Shown here one piece after another: positions 5,769 through 12,427 of a stretch of DNA of 14,562 bases; within the stretch, counting starts at the first letter, position 1; every line of letters begins with the position of its first letter. The position numbers and the translations under genes are program-made. This DNA is from CBFGTJ01 sp965651815 (GTDB lineage Bacteria > Actinomycetota > Acidimicrobiia > Acidimicrobiales > Microtrichaceae): positions 1 through 14,562 of the forward strand of contig CBFGTJ010000071.1 in the NCBI GenBank assembly GCA_965651815.1. Direction: 5' to 3'. A model generated the notes under the pieces. The model was not told the origin of the DNA, searched no databases, and saw only the letters and a list, made by a program, of their open reading frames with translations.

Positions 5769-7178
5769 GTGGGGACCACCGGCCTGATCGACATCCCGAC
5801 CCTGACCCGCCTGGTCGACGAGGGCGAGGTCGACACCGTGGTGGTCGCGTTCGTCGACCTCCAGGGTCGCCTGCTGGGCAAGCGCGTCACCGGGCGCTTC
5901 TTCCTCGACCACGTCGTCGGCGAGGTCGACGGAGAGGGTCGACCGTGCGGCGAGGGCATCGAGGCCTGCAACTACCTGCTCACCACCGACGTCGACATGA
6001 ACGTCCTGGAGGGCTTCCGCTACTCGAACTGGGACACCGGCTACGGCGACTTCTGCGCGGTGCCCGACCTCGCGACGCTGCGGATCACCCCGTGGCTCGA
6101 GCGCACCGCGCTCGTGTTGTGCGACGTCGTGGAGGGCGAGGAGCGCACGCCGGTGCCGGTGTCGCCCCGCCAGATCCTCAAGCAGCAGATCGGGCGGGCC
6201 GCCGAGCACGGGCTCGCGGTGATGTTCGGCTCGGAGCTGGAGTTCTTCGCCTACGACGCCGGCTACGAGGAGCTGGCCCGGGACTCCTACCGCCACCTCG
6301 GCGACGCGACGTCGTCCTGGTACAACCTCGACTACCACGTCTTCCAGACGACCAAGGACGAGCCCCTGCTGCGGGCGCTGCGCAACGGGATGCTGGGCGC
6401 CGGGCTGCCGGTGGAGTTCTCCAAGGGCGAGGCGGCGCCGGGCCAGCACGAGCTCAACCTGCGGTACTCGGACGCGCTGACGATGGCGGACAACCACACC
6501 GTCTACAAGAACGGCGCGAAGGAGATCGCCCACCTGCAGGGCAAGGCCGTCACCTTCATGGCGAAGCCGACGATCGACCAGCCGGGCTCCAGCTGCCACA
6601 TCCACTCCTCGATCTGGAGCCTCGAGGACGGCCGGCCCCTCGCCCCCGGCGACGGCCCGCACGGCATGAGCCCGATGTTCCGTGCCTGGATGGGCGGGAT
6701 CCTCGAGCACTCGGTCGAGCTGACGCTGTGCTTCGCCCCCTACGTCAACAGCTACAAGCGGTTCCAGTCGGCGTCGTGGGCGCCGACCGCGGTGGTGTGG
6801 TCGCCCGACAACCGCACCTCGGGCCTGCGGCTCGTCGGCCACGGGGCCGGGCTGCGGGTCGAGTCGCGCATCCCGGGCGCGGACTGCAACCCGTACCTGG
6901 CGTTCGCGGCGATGATCGCCGCGGGGCTGGACGGGATCGAGCGGGACCTCGACTGCGGCGAGCCCTACGTGGGCAACGCGTACACGGCGTCCGACGTGCC
7001 CCACATCCCGTGGAACATCGTCGAGGCGATGGACGCCTGGGAGCACTCCAAGTTCGCCCGCAGCGCCCTCGGTGACGAAGTGCACTTCCACGTGCTGCAC
7101 GCGGCGCGGGAGGAGTGGCGGGCGTTCAACGCGGTGGTCACCGAGTGGGAGCTGCGCCGCAACTTCGAGCGCATCTGA
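5769..7178 (+). CDS. Glutamine synthetase-family ligase (gamma-glutamylamide synthetase-like)
   Basis: A 469-residue member of the glutamine synthetase fold: ATP-dependent ligation of a carboxylate, normally the glutamate gamma-carboxyl, to an amine or ammonia. The front beta-grasp part carries DLQGRLLGKRV (30-40). Metal and substrate motifs follow: GSELEFF (Glu156, Glu158), Glu221 and GQHE (Glu228), SCHIHSS (His277), NSYKRF (327-332), NRTSGLRL (Arg349, Arg354) and VESR (Glu365, Arg367). The family resemblance is to PuuA/GlnA3/GlnA4-type gamma-glutamylpolyamine or ethanolamine synthetases, not housekeeping GlnA, and I see no adenylylation-tyrosine motif near the C-terminus. The GTG start follows GAGGGAG by 7 bases. 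The neighbouring aldehyde dehydrogenase and oxidoreductase suit an amine-catabolic branch, but no gamma-glutamyl hydrolase or amine oxidase is in the window. Confidence 0.85.
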   Translation: MGTTGLIDIPTLTRLVDEGEVDTVVVAFVDLQGRLLGKRVTGRFFLDHVVGEVDGEGRPCGEGIEACNYLLTTDVDMNVLEGFRYSNWDTGYGDFCAVPDLATLRITPWLERTALVLCDVVEGEERTPVPVSPRQILKQQIGRAAEHGLAVMFGSELEFFAYDAGYEELARDSYRHLGDATSSWYNLDYHVFQTTKDEPLLRALRNGMLGAGLPVEFSKGEAAPGQHELNLRYSDALTMADNHTVYKNGAKEIAHLQGKAVTFMAKPTIDQPGSSCHIHSSIWSLEDGRPLAPGDGPHGMSPMFRAWMGGILEHSVELTLCFAPYVNSYKRFQSASWAPTAVVWSPDNRTSGLRLVGHGAGLRVESRIPGADCNPYLAFAAMIAAGLDGIERDLDCGEPYVGNAYTASDVPHIPWNIVEAMDAWEHSKFARSALGDEVHFHVLHAAREEWRAFNAVVTEWELRRNFERI

Positions 7179-7182
7179 CCCC

Positions 7183-7195
7183 GCGGCGTCGCCGC
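7183..7195. terminator. Possible short bidirectional hairpin
   Basis: The 24-base gap between the convergent GS-family and CoA-transferase genes contains GCGGCGTCGCCGC-type dyad symmetry (6 bp around a single central base, realistically a 4-bp stem). It has no T-tract on either side, so support is symmetry and position only. Confidence 0.25.
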
Positions 7196-7202
7196 AGCGG
7201 AC

Positions 7203-8483
7203 TCAGCGGAGGTAGCCGAGCGCCCGCGCCTCCTTCGTGAGCTCCTCCCGGTAGTCCGGGTGGGCGATCCCGATGAGCGCGGCGGCGCGCTGGTCGAGCG
7301 AGCGGCCCCGCAGCTCCGCGACCCCCCATTCGGTGACGACCTTGTCCACCGTGTTCTTGATCGTGGTCACCACCGAGCCACCGGTCAGGCGGGGCACGAT
7401 CCGGCTGATCGAGCCGTCCCGCGTCGTGGAGCGCAGGACGATGAAGCCCTGCCCCTCGTCGCTGAACATCGCCCCGCGGGCGAAGTCCGCCTGGCCGCCC
7501 GAGCCGGACCAGTAGCGCCCGGCGATCGTCTCCGACGCGCACTGCCCGATGAGGTCGACCTCGGTCGTGGCGTTGATCGAGACCATGCGGCTGTTCTGGG
7601 CGATGATCCGCGGGTCGTTGACCCAGTCGACCGGCAGGAACTCGATGCCCGGGTTCTCGTGCAGGAACTCGTACAGGCGGCGGGTGCCGAGCGCGAAGGT
7701 CGTGACCGCCTTGTTGAGGCGCCGCCGCTTGTGCACGCCGGTGACCACCCCACGCTCGATGAGGTCCACCATCCCGTCCGAGATCAGCTCGGTGTGGATG
7801 CCCAGCTCGCGGTGCTCGGTGAGTCCCGCCATCACCGCGTTCGGGATCGAGCCGATGCCGCACTGGATGGTCGCCCGGTCGGGGATCCGCTCCGCGATGT
7901 AGCCGGCGATGCGCCGGTCGAGCTCGTCGGGCTCCGCGGGGGGCACCTCGACCAGCGGCCGGTCGCAGACCGACCAGCCGGCCACCTGGCTGATGTGGAT
8001 CGAGTTGCGGCCGAACGTGCGGGGCATCTGCTCGTTCGCCTCGATGAAGATCGGCCAGCGCCCGATGAACGGCGAGACGTAGTCGGCGTTGGTGCCGAGG
8101 CTGAAGTAGCCGTGCCGGTCCGGCAGCGACGCCGCGGCGATGATCAGCGGGCGCCTGCAGTTGTGGCGCAGCAGCAGCGGAACCTCGCTGAAGTGCGCGG
8201 GCACGAGGTCCAGCCCACCCGCGTGGTAGTGCGGCCGGGTCACCTCCGACAGGAAGTACGACACGTGCCGCAGCCGGTCGCCGTGGCGGCCGTCCAGGTA
8301 GGGCCGGTCGTGCAGCACGTGCATCTGGTGGACGCGCACCCCGCTGAGCTCGTCCGCGGCGGCCTCGATCGCGTCCATCACGCCGGCCGGCTCGCCGTTC
8401 GCCAGCGGGATGATGATGTCGGTGCCCTTGGAGACGAGGGCGAGCACCGCCTCTGGAGGAAGGGGTCGTGTCGTGTCGCCCAT
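7203..8483 (-). CDS. Acetyl-CoA hydrolase/4-hydroxybutyrate CoA-transferase family enzyme
   Basis: A 426-residue family-I CoA-transferase that moves CoA from a donor such as acetyl-CoA to a carboxylic acid through a glutamyl-CoA thioester. The probable catalytic residue is Glu308 in VSINATTEVDLIGQ, which matches the INxxxEVDLxGQ region of clostridial 4-hydroxybutyrate CoA-transferase. The CoA-binding loops are GIGSIPNAVM (209-218) and GSGGQADFARGA (326-337). Length is normal for the family (~430). The ATG has TACCCT 7 bases upstream. The protein could lengthen through in-frame upstream codons, but those would run into the promoter of the divergent TetR gene. The acceptor acid is unknown: 4-hydroxybutyrate, propionate and acetate are all possible. 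Control by the adjacent TetR protein is likely from the divergent arrangement (71 bases between starts). Confidence 0.88.
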   Translation of the reverse strand: MGDTTRPLPPEAVLALVSKGTDIIIPLANGEPAGVMDAIEAAADELSGVRVHQMHVLHDRPYLDGRHGDRLRHVSYFLSEVTRPHYHAGGLDLVPAHFSEVPLLLRHNCRRPLIIAAASLPDRHGYFSLGTNADYVSPFIGRWPIFIEANEQMPRTFGRNSIHISQVAGWSVCDRPLVEVPPAEPDELDRRIAGYIAERIPDRATIQCGIGSIPNAVMAGLTEHRELGIHTELISDGMVDLIERGVVTGVHKRRRLNKAVTTFALGTRRLYEFLHENPGIEFLPVDWVNDPRIIAQNSRMVSINATTEVDLIGQCASETIAGRYWSGSGGQADFARGAMFSDEGQGFIVLRSTTRDGSISRIVPRLTGGSVVTTIKNTVDKVVTEWGVAELRGRSLDQRAAALIGIAHPDYREELTKEARALGYLR

Positions 8484-8490
8484 CCCGGGG

Positions 8491-8496
8491 AGGGTA
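8491..8496 (-). promoter_or_regulatory. -10 box TACCCT for the CoA-transferase gene
   Basis: Minus-strand TACCCT sits exactly 7 bases before the ATG at 8483, which predicts a leaderless transcript. It fixes the start against longer upstream reading-frame extensions. Confidence 0.55.
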
Positions 8497-8541
8497 CGCG
8501 GTGCGCCGGACGCGGGTTGGGGACGGCGTCGTGGGCCGGGA

Positions 8542-8547
8542 CAGACT
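8542..8547 (+). promoter_or_regulatory. Weak -10 box CAGACT for the TetR gene
   Basis: CAGACT ends exactly 7 bases before the ATG at 8555. It shares the AGACT core with the element before the Rrf2 gene, so the two regulator genes appear to have similar, weaker leaderless promoters. Confidence 0.35.
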
Positions 8548-8554
8548 GGGGCCC

Positions 8555-9205
8555 ATGCCCGCAGGTGACGCCGATGCCCTCCTCCCCGCGGATGCCGTCG
8601 ACGACCCGGACGGCACCTCGGCGGACGGCAGGGTCCGGCGGGGAGAGCGCACCCGGGCGGCGATCGTCGAAGCGCTCCTCGGACTGGTCGCGGACGGCGA
8701 GCTGCACCCCACCGCGCGGCAGATCGCCCAGCGCGCCGGGGTGTCGGTGCGGTCGATCTTCCAGCACTTCGACGACCTCGAGGGCCTCTACGGGGACCTG
8801 GTGCGCGTCCAGGCGGCACGCGTGCAGCCGCTGGTGGAGGACCTCCGCAGCGAGGGCTCGCTCGACGAGCGCATCGACGCGCTCGTCCGGCAGCGGGCGG
8901 CGCTGTTCGAGGCGATCACCCCGATGCGGCACGCGATCGGCACCCGGGCGCGCCGCTCGCCGACGCTGACCCGCCGCGTCCGGGAGCTGTCCGAGGTGCT
9001 GCACCGGCAGGTGTGCACCCAGTTCGAACCGGAGCTCGCCGGCCAGGAGGACGACCACCTGGCCCTGACGCTCGACACGCTGTCCTCGTTCGAGGCGTGG
9101 GACCGCCTCCGGGACCACCACGGGCTCGGGGTGGACGAGGCGGCCGCGGCGCTGCGCAGCGCGCTCCGCTCCGTGCTGGCACCCGACCGTGGGCGTGTCG
9201 GCTGA
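8555..9205 (+). CDS. TetR/AcrR-family transcriptional regulator
   Basis: A 216-residue regulator. After a ~25-residue acidic, low-complexity leader, residues 29-80 form the TetR DNA-binding domain: RGERTRAAIVEALLGLVADG, then the helix-turn-helix TARQIAQRAGVSVRSIFQHF (53-72) followed by the usual D-L-x-x-L-Y (74-79). The C-terminal helices (90-210) form the ligand-binding and dimer part, which is not conserved enough to name a ligand. TetR proteins are usually repressors released by a small molecule. The gene is divergent from the CoA-transferase gene and 101 bases ahead of the FAD dehydrogenase-ThDP enzyme pair, so it may control both sides. An acyl-CoA or acid effector is a guess. The ATG at 8555 is the start next to the -10-like element; in-frame upstream codons lie in the promoter zone. 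Confidence 0.85.
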   Translation: MPAGDADALLPADAVDDPDGTSADGRVRRGERTRAAIVEALLGLVADGELHPTARQIAQRAGVSVRSIFQHFDDLEGLYGDLVRVQAARVQPLVEDLRSEGSLDERIDALVRQRAALFEAITPMRHAIGTRARRSPTLTRRVRELSEVLHRQVCTQFEPELAGQEDDHLALTLDTLSSFEAWDRLRDHHGLGVDEAAAALRSALRSVLAPDRGRVG

Positions 9206-9220
9206 ACCCTGCTGATCTGC

Positions 9221-9226
9221 CACACT
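9221..9226 (+). promoter_or_regulatory. Candidate -10 box CACACT for the FAD dehydrogenase operon
   Basis: CACACT, 15 bases after the TetR stop, matches TAnnnT at five of six considered positions only loosely (C replaces T at position 1). It would give a ~73-base leader. Promoter use is tentative; read-through from the TetR gene is the alternative. Confidence 0.3.
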
Positions 9227-9306
9227 GTCCCCGGTCGGACTCCCCCGGACCGCAGGTGCGTGGGCGTCCGGAGCTGCGGCAGGAGTGACCGAACGGGGGA
9301 CGGGGC

Positions 9307-10680
9307 ATGGCTGATGTCAGGGAACGGCTCGCCGCGGTGGTGCCCGAGGAGCGGTTGCTCACGGGCGACCAGATCGCGGAGGACTACACCCACGACGAGT
9401 GCCTCACCGTGGACGCGGTGGCGCCCGGGGTCGTGGTCCGCCCCGAGTCGACCGAGGAGGTCGCCGAGATCCTGCGCTTCGCCGATGCCGAGCGCATCCC
9501 CGTCACCGCGCGGGGTGCCGGCACGGGCCTGTCCGGCTCCGCGGTGGCCGGCTCCTCGTCGATCCTCGTGTCGTTCGAGCGGATGAACCGCGTCCTCGAG
9601 ATCGACACCGAGAACCACGTCGCGGTCGTGCAACCGGGGGTGCGACTCCACGAGCTCGACGAGGTCGTCGCCGGCCACGGGCTCGTCTACCCGGTGTACC
9701 CGGGCGAGTACTCCGCCACCCTGGGCGGCAACGTCGCCACCAACGCCGGCGGGATGCGCGCGGTGAAGTACGGCGTCACCCGCCACCACGTCCTCGGGCT
9801 CGAGATCGCACTGCCGGGCGGCCAGGTGATGCGCACCGGCGGCCGCTACGTGAAGTCCTCGAGCGGCTACGACCTGACCCAGCTCGTGGTCGGCAGCGAG
9901 GGCACCCTCGCGCTCGTCACCGAGGCGACCCTGAAGCTCTACCCCCGGGCGCCCCACGCGACGACCGTGCTCGCACCCTTCACCACGCTGGAGCAGGTGA
10001 CCGACGCGGTGCCCCGCATCGTCGACTCCGGCATCGGCCCGCTCATCCTCGAGTACATCGACCTGCTGACGATGTCGGCGACGCAGTCCTACTGCGGGCT
10101 GGAGCTGGGCATCCCCCAGGAGGTGAAGGACACGGCGCTCGCCTACCTCGTCGTGATGCTCGAGAACAGCGTCGAGTCGCGGCTCGAGGAGGACACCGAG
10201 CGGCTCTCGGAGATGCTCGCCGAGCTCGGGGCGATGGACGTGTACGTGCTGCCCCCCGGGTCCGCGGCCGAGCTGATCGACGCCCGTGAGAAGGCGTTCT
10301 GGATGGCCAAGGCGAACGGGGCGGACGACATCATCGACATCGTCGTGCCACGCGCCCGGATCCCGGAGTTCATGGAGCGCGTCGCCGCGCTCGCCGGTGA
10401 GTACGAGGCGTGGATCGCCGGGTGCGGCCACGCGGGTGACGGCAACGTGCACATGGGCGTGTTCTGCGGCGACGACGACAAGCGGTCCAAGCTGCTGTCC
10501 GCGCTGTTCGCGGCGGGCCTGGAGCTGGGCGGCGCGATCTCCGGCGAGCACGGCGTCGGCGTCGCGAAGAAGCCCTACTTCAACCAGCTCGAGGACCCGG
10601 CCAAGATCGACCTGATGCGCCGCATCAAGGCCGCGTTCGACCCCAACGGCATCCTCAACCCGGGTGTCATCTTCGACTGA
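9307..10680 (+). CDS. FAD-linked 2-hydroxyacid dehydrogenase (GlcD/D-2-hydroxyglutarate dehydrogenase type)
   Basis: A 457-residue flavoprotein of the FAD_binding_4/FAD-oxidase_C family, which oxidises D-2-hydroxyacids (glycolate, D-lactate, D-2-hydroxyglutarate) to 2-oxoacids. FAD-site motifs are RGAGTGLSG (69-77), PGEYSATLGGNVATNAGG (132-149) and SSSGYDLTQLVVGSEGTL (184-201). The C-terminal substrate and metal site has CGHAGDGNVH (373-382) and SGEHGVG (412-418), and the family ending FDPNGILNPG is at 444-453. No iron-sulphur subunit (GlcF) or DLD-type extension is present, so it is a single-subunit form. The ATG is the first start after an in-frame TGA at 9286-9288, which fixes it. It sits 23 bases ahead of the ThDP enzyme gene, almost certainly in one operon, suggesting that its 2-oxoacid product is the next enzyme's substrate. 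Confidence 0.88.
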   Translation: MADVRERLAAVVPEERLLTGDQIAEDYTHDECLTVDAVAPGVVVRPESTEEVAEILRFADAERIPVTARGAGTGLSGSAVAGSSSILVSFERMNRVLEIDTENHVAVVQPGVRLHELDEVVAGHGLVYPVYPGEYSATLGGNVATNAGGMRAVKYGVTRHHVLGLEIALPGGQVMRTGGRYVKSSSGYDLTQLVVGSEGTLALVTEATLKLYPRAPHATTVLAPFTTLEQVTDAVPRIVDSGIGPLILEYIDLLTMSATQSYCGLELGIPQEVKDTALAYLVVMLENSVESRLEEDTERLSEMLAELGAMDVYVLPPGSAAELIDAREKAFWMAKANGADDIIDIVVPRARIPEFMERVAALAGEYEAWIAGCGHAGDGNVHMGVFCGDDDKRSKLLSALFAAGLELGGAISGEHGVGVAKKPYFNQLEDPAKIDLMRRIKAAFDPNGILNPGVIFD

Positions 10681-10691
10681 CACCCCCGAAT

Positions 10692-10695
10692 GGAG
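10692..10695 (+). promoter_or_regulatory. Ribosome binding site GGAG choosing the ATG at 10704
   Basis: GGAG ends 8 bases before ATG 10704, a normal distance. The alternative ATG at 10722, where IlvX-type proteins often begin (MNGAQAL), has a GGAG only 2 bases away. This favours 10704 and adds six residues. Confidence 0.5.
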
Positions 10696-10703
10696 ATGAT
10701 CAC

Positions 10704-12275
10704 ATGACCGGTGACGGAGCCATGAACGGCGCGCAGGCGCTGATCCGGACCCTGGTGGGCGCCGGGGTCGACACCTGCTTCATGAACCCCGGCACCTCCG
10801 AGATGCACTTCGTCGCCGCGCTCGACGCGGTGCCCGAGATGCACTCGGTGCTCGGGCTCTTCGAGGGCGTGGCGACCGGCGCGGCCGAGGGCTACGCGCG
10901 CATGGCGGGGAAGCCCGCCGCGGTGCTGCTGCACCTCGGCCCGGGGCTCGGCAACGGCCTCGCCCACCTGCACAACGCCCGCCGCGGCAACGTCCCGGTG
11001 GTCAACATCGTGGGCGACCACGCCACGTACCACGCGAAGTACGACGCACCGCTGCAGAGCGACATCGAGTCGATCGCCCGCGCCGTGTCGCCGTGGATCC
11101 GCACGTCCACGGACGCGGCGAAGGTCGCGCAGGACGCCGCCGACGCGGTCGCCGCGGCCCAGTCGCCGCCCGGCAAGGTCGCCACGCTGATCCTGCCGGC
11201 CGACGTCTGCTGGACCGAGGCTCCCGGACCCGTGGAGCCCGTCGCTGCCGAGCCGCCCCGCGGGGTGTCGCAGAGCACCGTCGACCAGGTCGCGAAGGTG
11301 CTGACCTCGGGTGAGCCCGCGGCGCTGCTCCTCGGCGGGTCGTCCCTGTTCGAGCGCGCGCTCGTCGACGCGTCCCGGGTCACCACCACGACCGGGGCCA
11401 AGCTGCTCGCGCAGACCTTCCCCGTGCGACTCGAGCGCGGCGCGGGCCTGCCCGCGGTCGAGCGGCTCGGCTACCTCGCCGAGTTCGCCCAGGTGCAGCT
11501 GGACGGCCTGCGCCACCTGGTGCTCGTCGACGCGCCGTCCCCGGTGTCGTTCTTCGCGTACCCCGGCAAGGCGTCGGACCTGGTGCCGGAGGGGTGCGAG
11601 GTGCACGTGCTCGCCGAGGCCGGCGACGACGCGCCCGCGGCGCTCGCCGCGCTCGCCGACGCGGTCGGGGCGCCCGCGGACGCCGTGCAGCTGCAGGAGG
11701 CGTTCCGTCCCGACCGGCCCACCGGCGCCCTCAACGCCGAGACGTTCGCCGCGGCGATCGGCGCCGTGCTGCCCGATGACGCCGTCGTGGTCGACGAGGG
11801 CAACACGGGCGGGCTGTTCGTGTCCGGCGCGACCGCAGGCGCACCCCGCCACGACTGGCTCTGCCTGCCGGGTGGTGCCATCGGGTTCGGCATGCCGGTC
11901 GCGACCGGGGCCGCGATCGCGGCGCCCGGTCGCCGCGTGGTGAACCTCGAGGCGGACGGCAGCGCCATGATGTCCCTGCAGGCGCTGTGGACCCAGGCCC
12001 GTGAGGGGCTGGACGTCACCACCGTCATCCTCAACAACCGCTCCTACGCCATCCTCAACCTCGAGCTGGCCCGCGTCGGGGCGGAGCCGGGGCCGAGGGC
12101 GCTGGAGATGCTCGACCTGACCCGACCGGACCTCGACTTCGTGTCGCTCGCGAAGGGCATGGGCGTGCCGGCGACCCGGGCCACGACCGCGGAGGAGCTG
12201 ACCGAACAGCTCGAGCGCGCGGTCGCCGAGCCCGGCCCCAACCTCATCGAGGCGGTGCTGCCACCAACCCTGTGA
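10704..12275 (+). CDS. ilvX: ThDP-dependent enzyme, acetolactate synthase large subunit-like (IlvX type)
   Basis: A 523-residue thiamine-diphosphate enzyme with three domains. The Pyr domain (about 7-175) has the activating Glu54 in LFEGVATGAAEGYAR, a central domain spans about 190-330, and the PP domain (about 340-520) has the ThDP/Mg motif EADGS (416-420) through NN (444-445). The opening MNGAQALIRTL and GTSEMHFVAALD closely resemble mycobacterial IlvX, which is annotated as an acetolactate synthase but stands apart from IlvB; benzoylformate-decarboxylase-like enzymes are also related. The usual GDGS is ADGS here. No small regulatory subunit (IlvN) is adjacent, and the partner is a 2-hydroxyacid dehydrogenase. 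A 2-oxoacid decarboxylase or ligase role therefore fits better than branched-chain amino acid synthesis. The symbol reflects resemblance, not proven function. Confidence 0.8.
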   Translation: MTGDGAMNGAQALIRTLVGAGVDTCFMNPGTSEMHFVAALDAVPEMHSVLGLFEGVATGAAEGYARMAGKPAAVLLHLGPGLGNGLAHLHNARRGNVPVVNIVGDHATYHAKYDAPLQSDIESIARAVSPWIRTSTDAAKVAQDAADAVAAAQSPPGKVATLILPADVCWTEAPGPVEPVAAEPPRGVSQSTVDQVAKVLTSGEPAALLLGGSSLFERALVDASRVTTTTGAKLLAQTFPVRLERGAGLPAVERLGYLAEFAQVQLDGLRHLVLVDAPSPVSFFAYPGKASDLVPEGCEVHVLAEAGDDAPAALAALADAVGAPADAVQLQEAFRPDRPTGALNAETFAAAIGAVLPDDAVVVDEGNTGGLFVSGATAGAPRHDWLCLPGGAIGFGMPVATGAAIAAPGRRVVNLEADGSAMMSLQALWTQAREGLDVTTVILNNRSYAILNLELARVGAEPGPRALEMLDLTRPDLDFVSLAKGMGVPATRATTAEELTEQLERAVAEPGPNLIEAVLPPTL

Positions 12276-12327
12276 CGATCCGGTGAGGTCGCGCACCGCA
12301 CGGTGAGGGCGACCGACCGATCGGTGA

Positions 12328-12361
12328 GTGCCTCCGGACCAACGGGCTGGGCCGGAGGCAC
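12328..12361 (+). terminator. Perfect 10-bp hairpin, possible terminator or leader structure
   Basis: GTGCCTCCGG (12328-12337) and its exact complement CCGGAGGCAC (12352-12361) flank a 14-base loop, 53 bases after the ilvX-like stop and 66 bases before the next start. No T-tract follows. It may end the upstream operon, as T-less hairpins can in high-GC actinobacteria, or be a leader element of the cassette. Confidence 0.4.
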
Positions 12362-12416
12362 CGTCGCGCTCAAGGGCCGGCACCTGCCGCCCGAGCCCAC
12401 CTCCCGACCACGAGCG

Positions 12417-12423
12417 AAGGAGG
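12417..12423 (+). promoter_or_regulatory. Strong ribosome binding site AAGGAGG
   Basis: A complete Shine-Dalgarno sequence lies 4 bases before the GTG at 12428. This is close but workable, and it is the strongest site in the window. It contrasts with the leaderless genes and predicts high translation of the TasA-like protein. Confidence 0.65.
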
Positions 12424-12427
12424 ACGG

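Larger units (their letters stand above)
12276..12427. promoter_or_regulatory. TA-free regulatory spacer with three CGGTGAG repeats
   Basis: This 152-base spacer contains no TA dinucleotide, so no TAnnnT -10 box is possible. CGGTGAG occurs at 12281-12287, 12301-12307 and 12322-12328, i.e. with 20- and 21-base periods (two helical turns). The third copy overlaps the palindrome ACCGATCGGT (12316-12325). A hairpin follows. It may be an activator or alternative-sigma control region for the export cassette, or the cassette may be read from the upstream operon. Confidence 0.4.

Noticed and set aside
5670..7100. 476-codon minus-strand frame
   Set aside because: Antisense shadow of the GS-family gene, typical of high GC3 DNA; low-complexity Arg/Val/His composition.
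7260..8554. Long plus-strand frame crossing the CoA-transferase gene
   Set aside because: The opposite strand carries a full CoA-transferase with catalytic Glu and CoA loops; the plus frame is an artefact of base composition.
8788..10683. 631-codon minus-strand frame
   Set aside because: Antisense to the TetR and FAD dehydrogenase genes, whose motifs are intact; the antisense translation has no recognisable domain.
10722..12275. ATG at 10722 as start of the ThDP enzyme
   Set aside because: It begins at the usual family N-terminus, but its GGAG is only 2 bases away, while ATG 10704 has GGAG at 8 bases. The difference is six residues and remains open.
10575..12383. 602-codon minus-strand frame
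   Set aside because: Antisense shadow of the ThDP enzyme gene; Gly/Arg/His-rich with no domain.
12276..12427. c-di-GMP (GEMM) or other riboswitch in the leader of the export cassette
   Set aside because: The GCCTCCGG hairpin first recalled a GEMM arm, but the conserved core bases of that class are absent; only a simple hairpin and short repeats can be supported.
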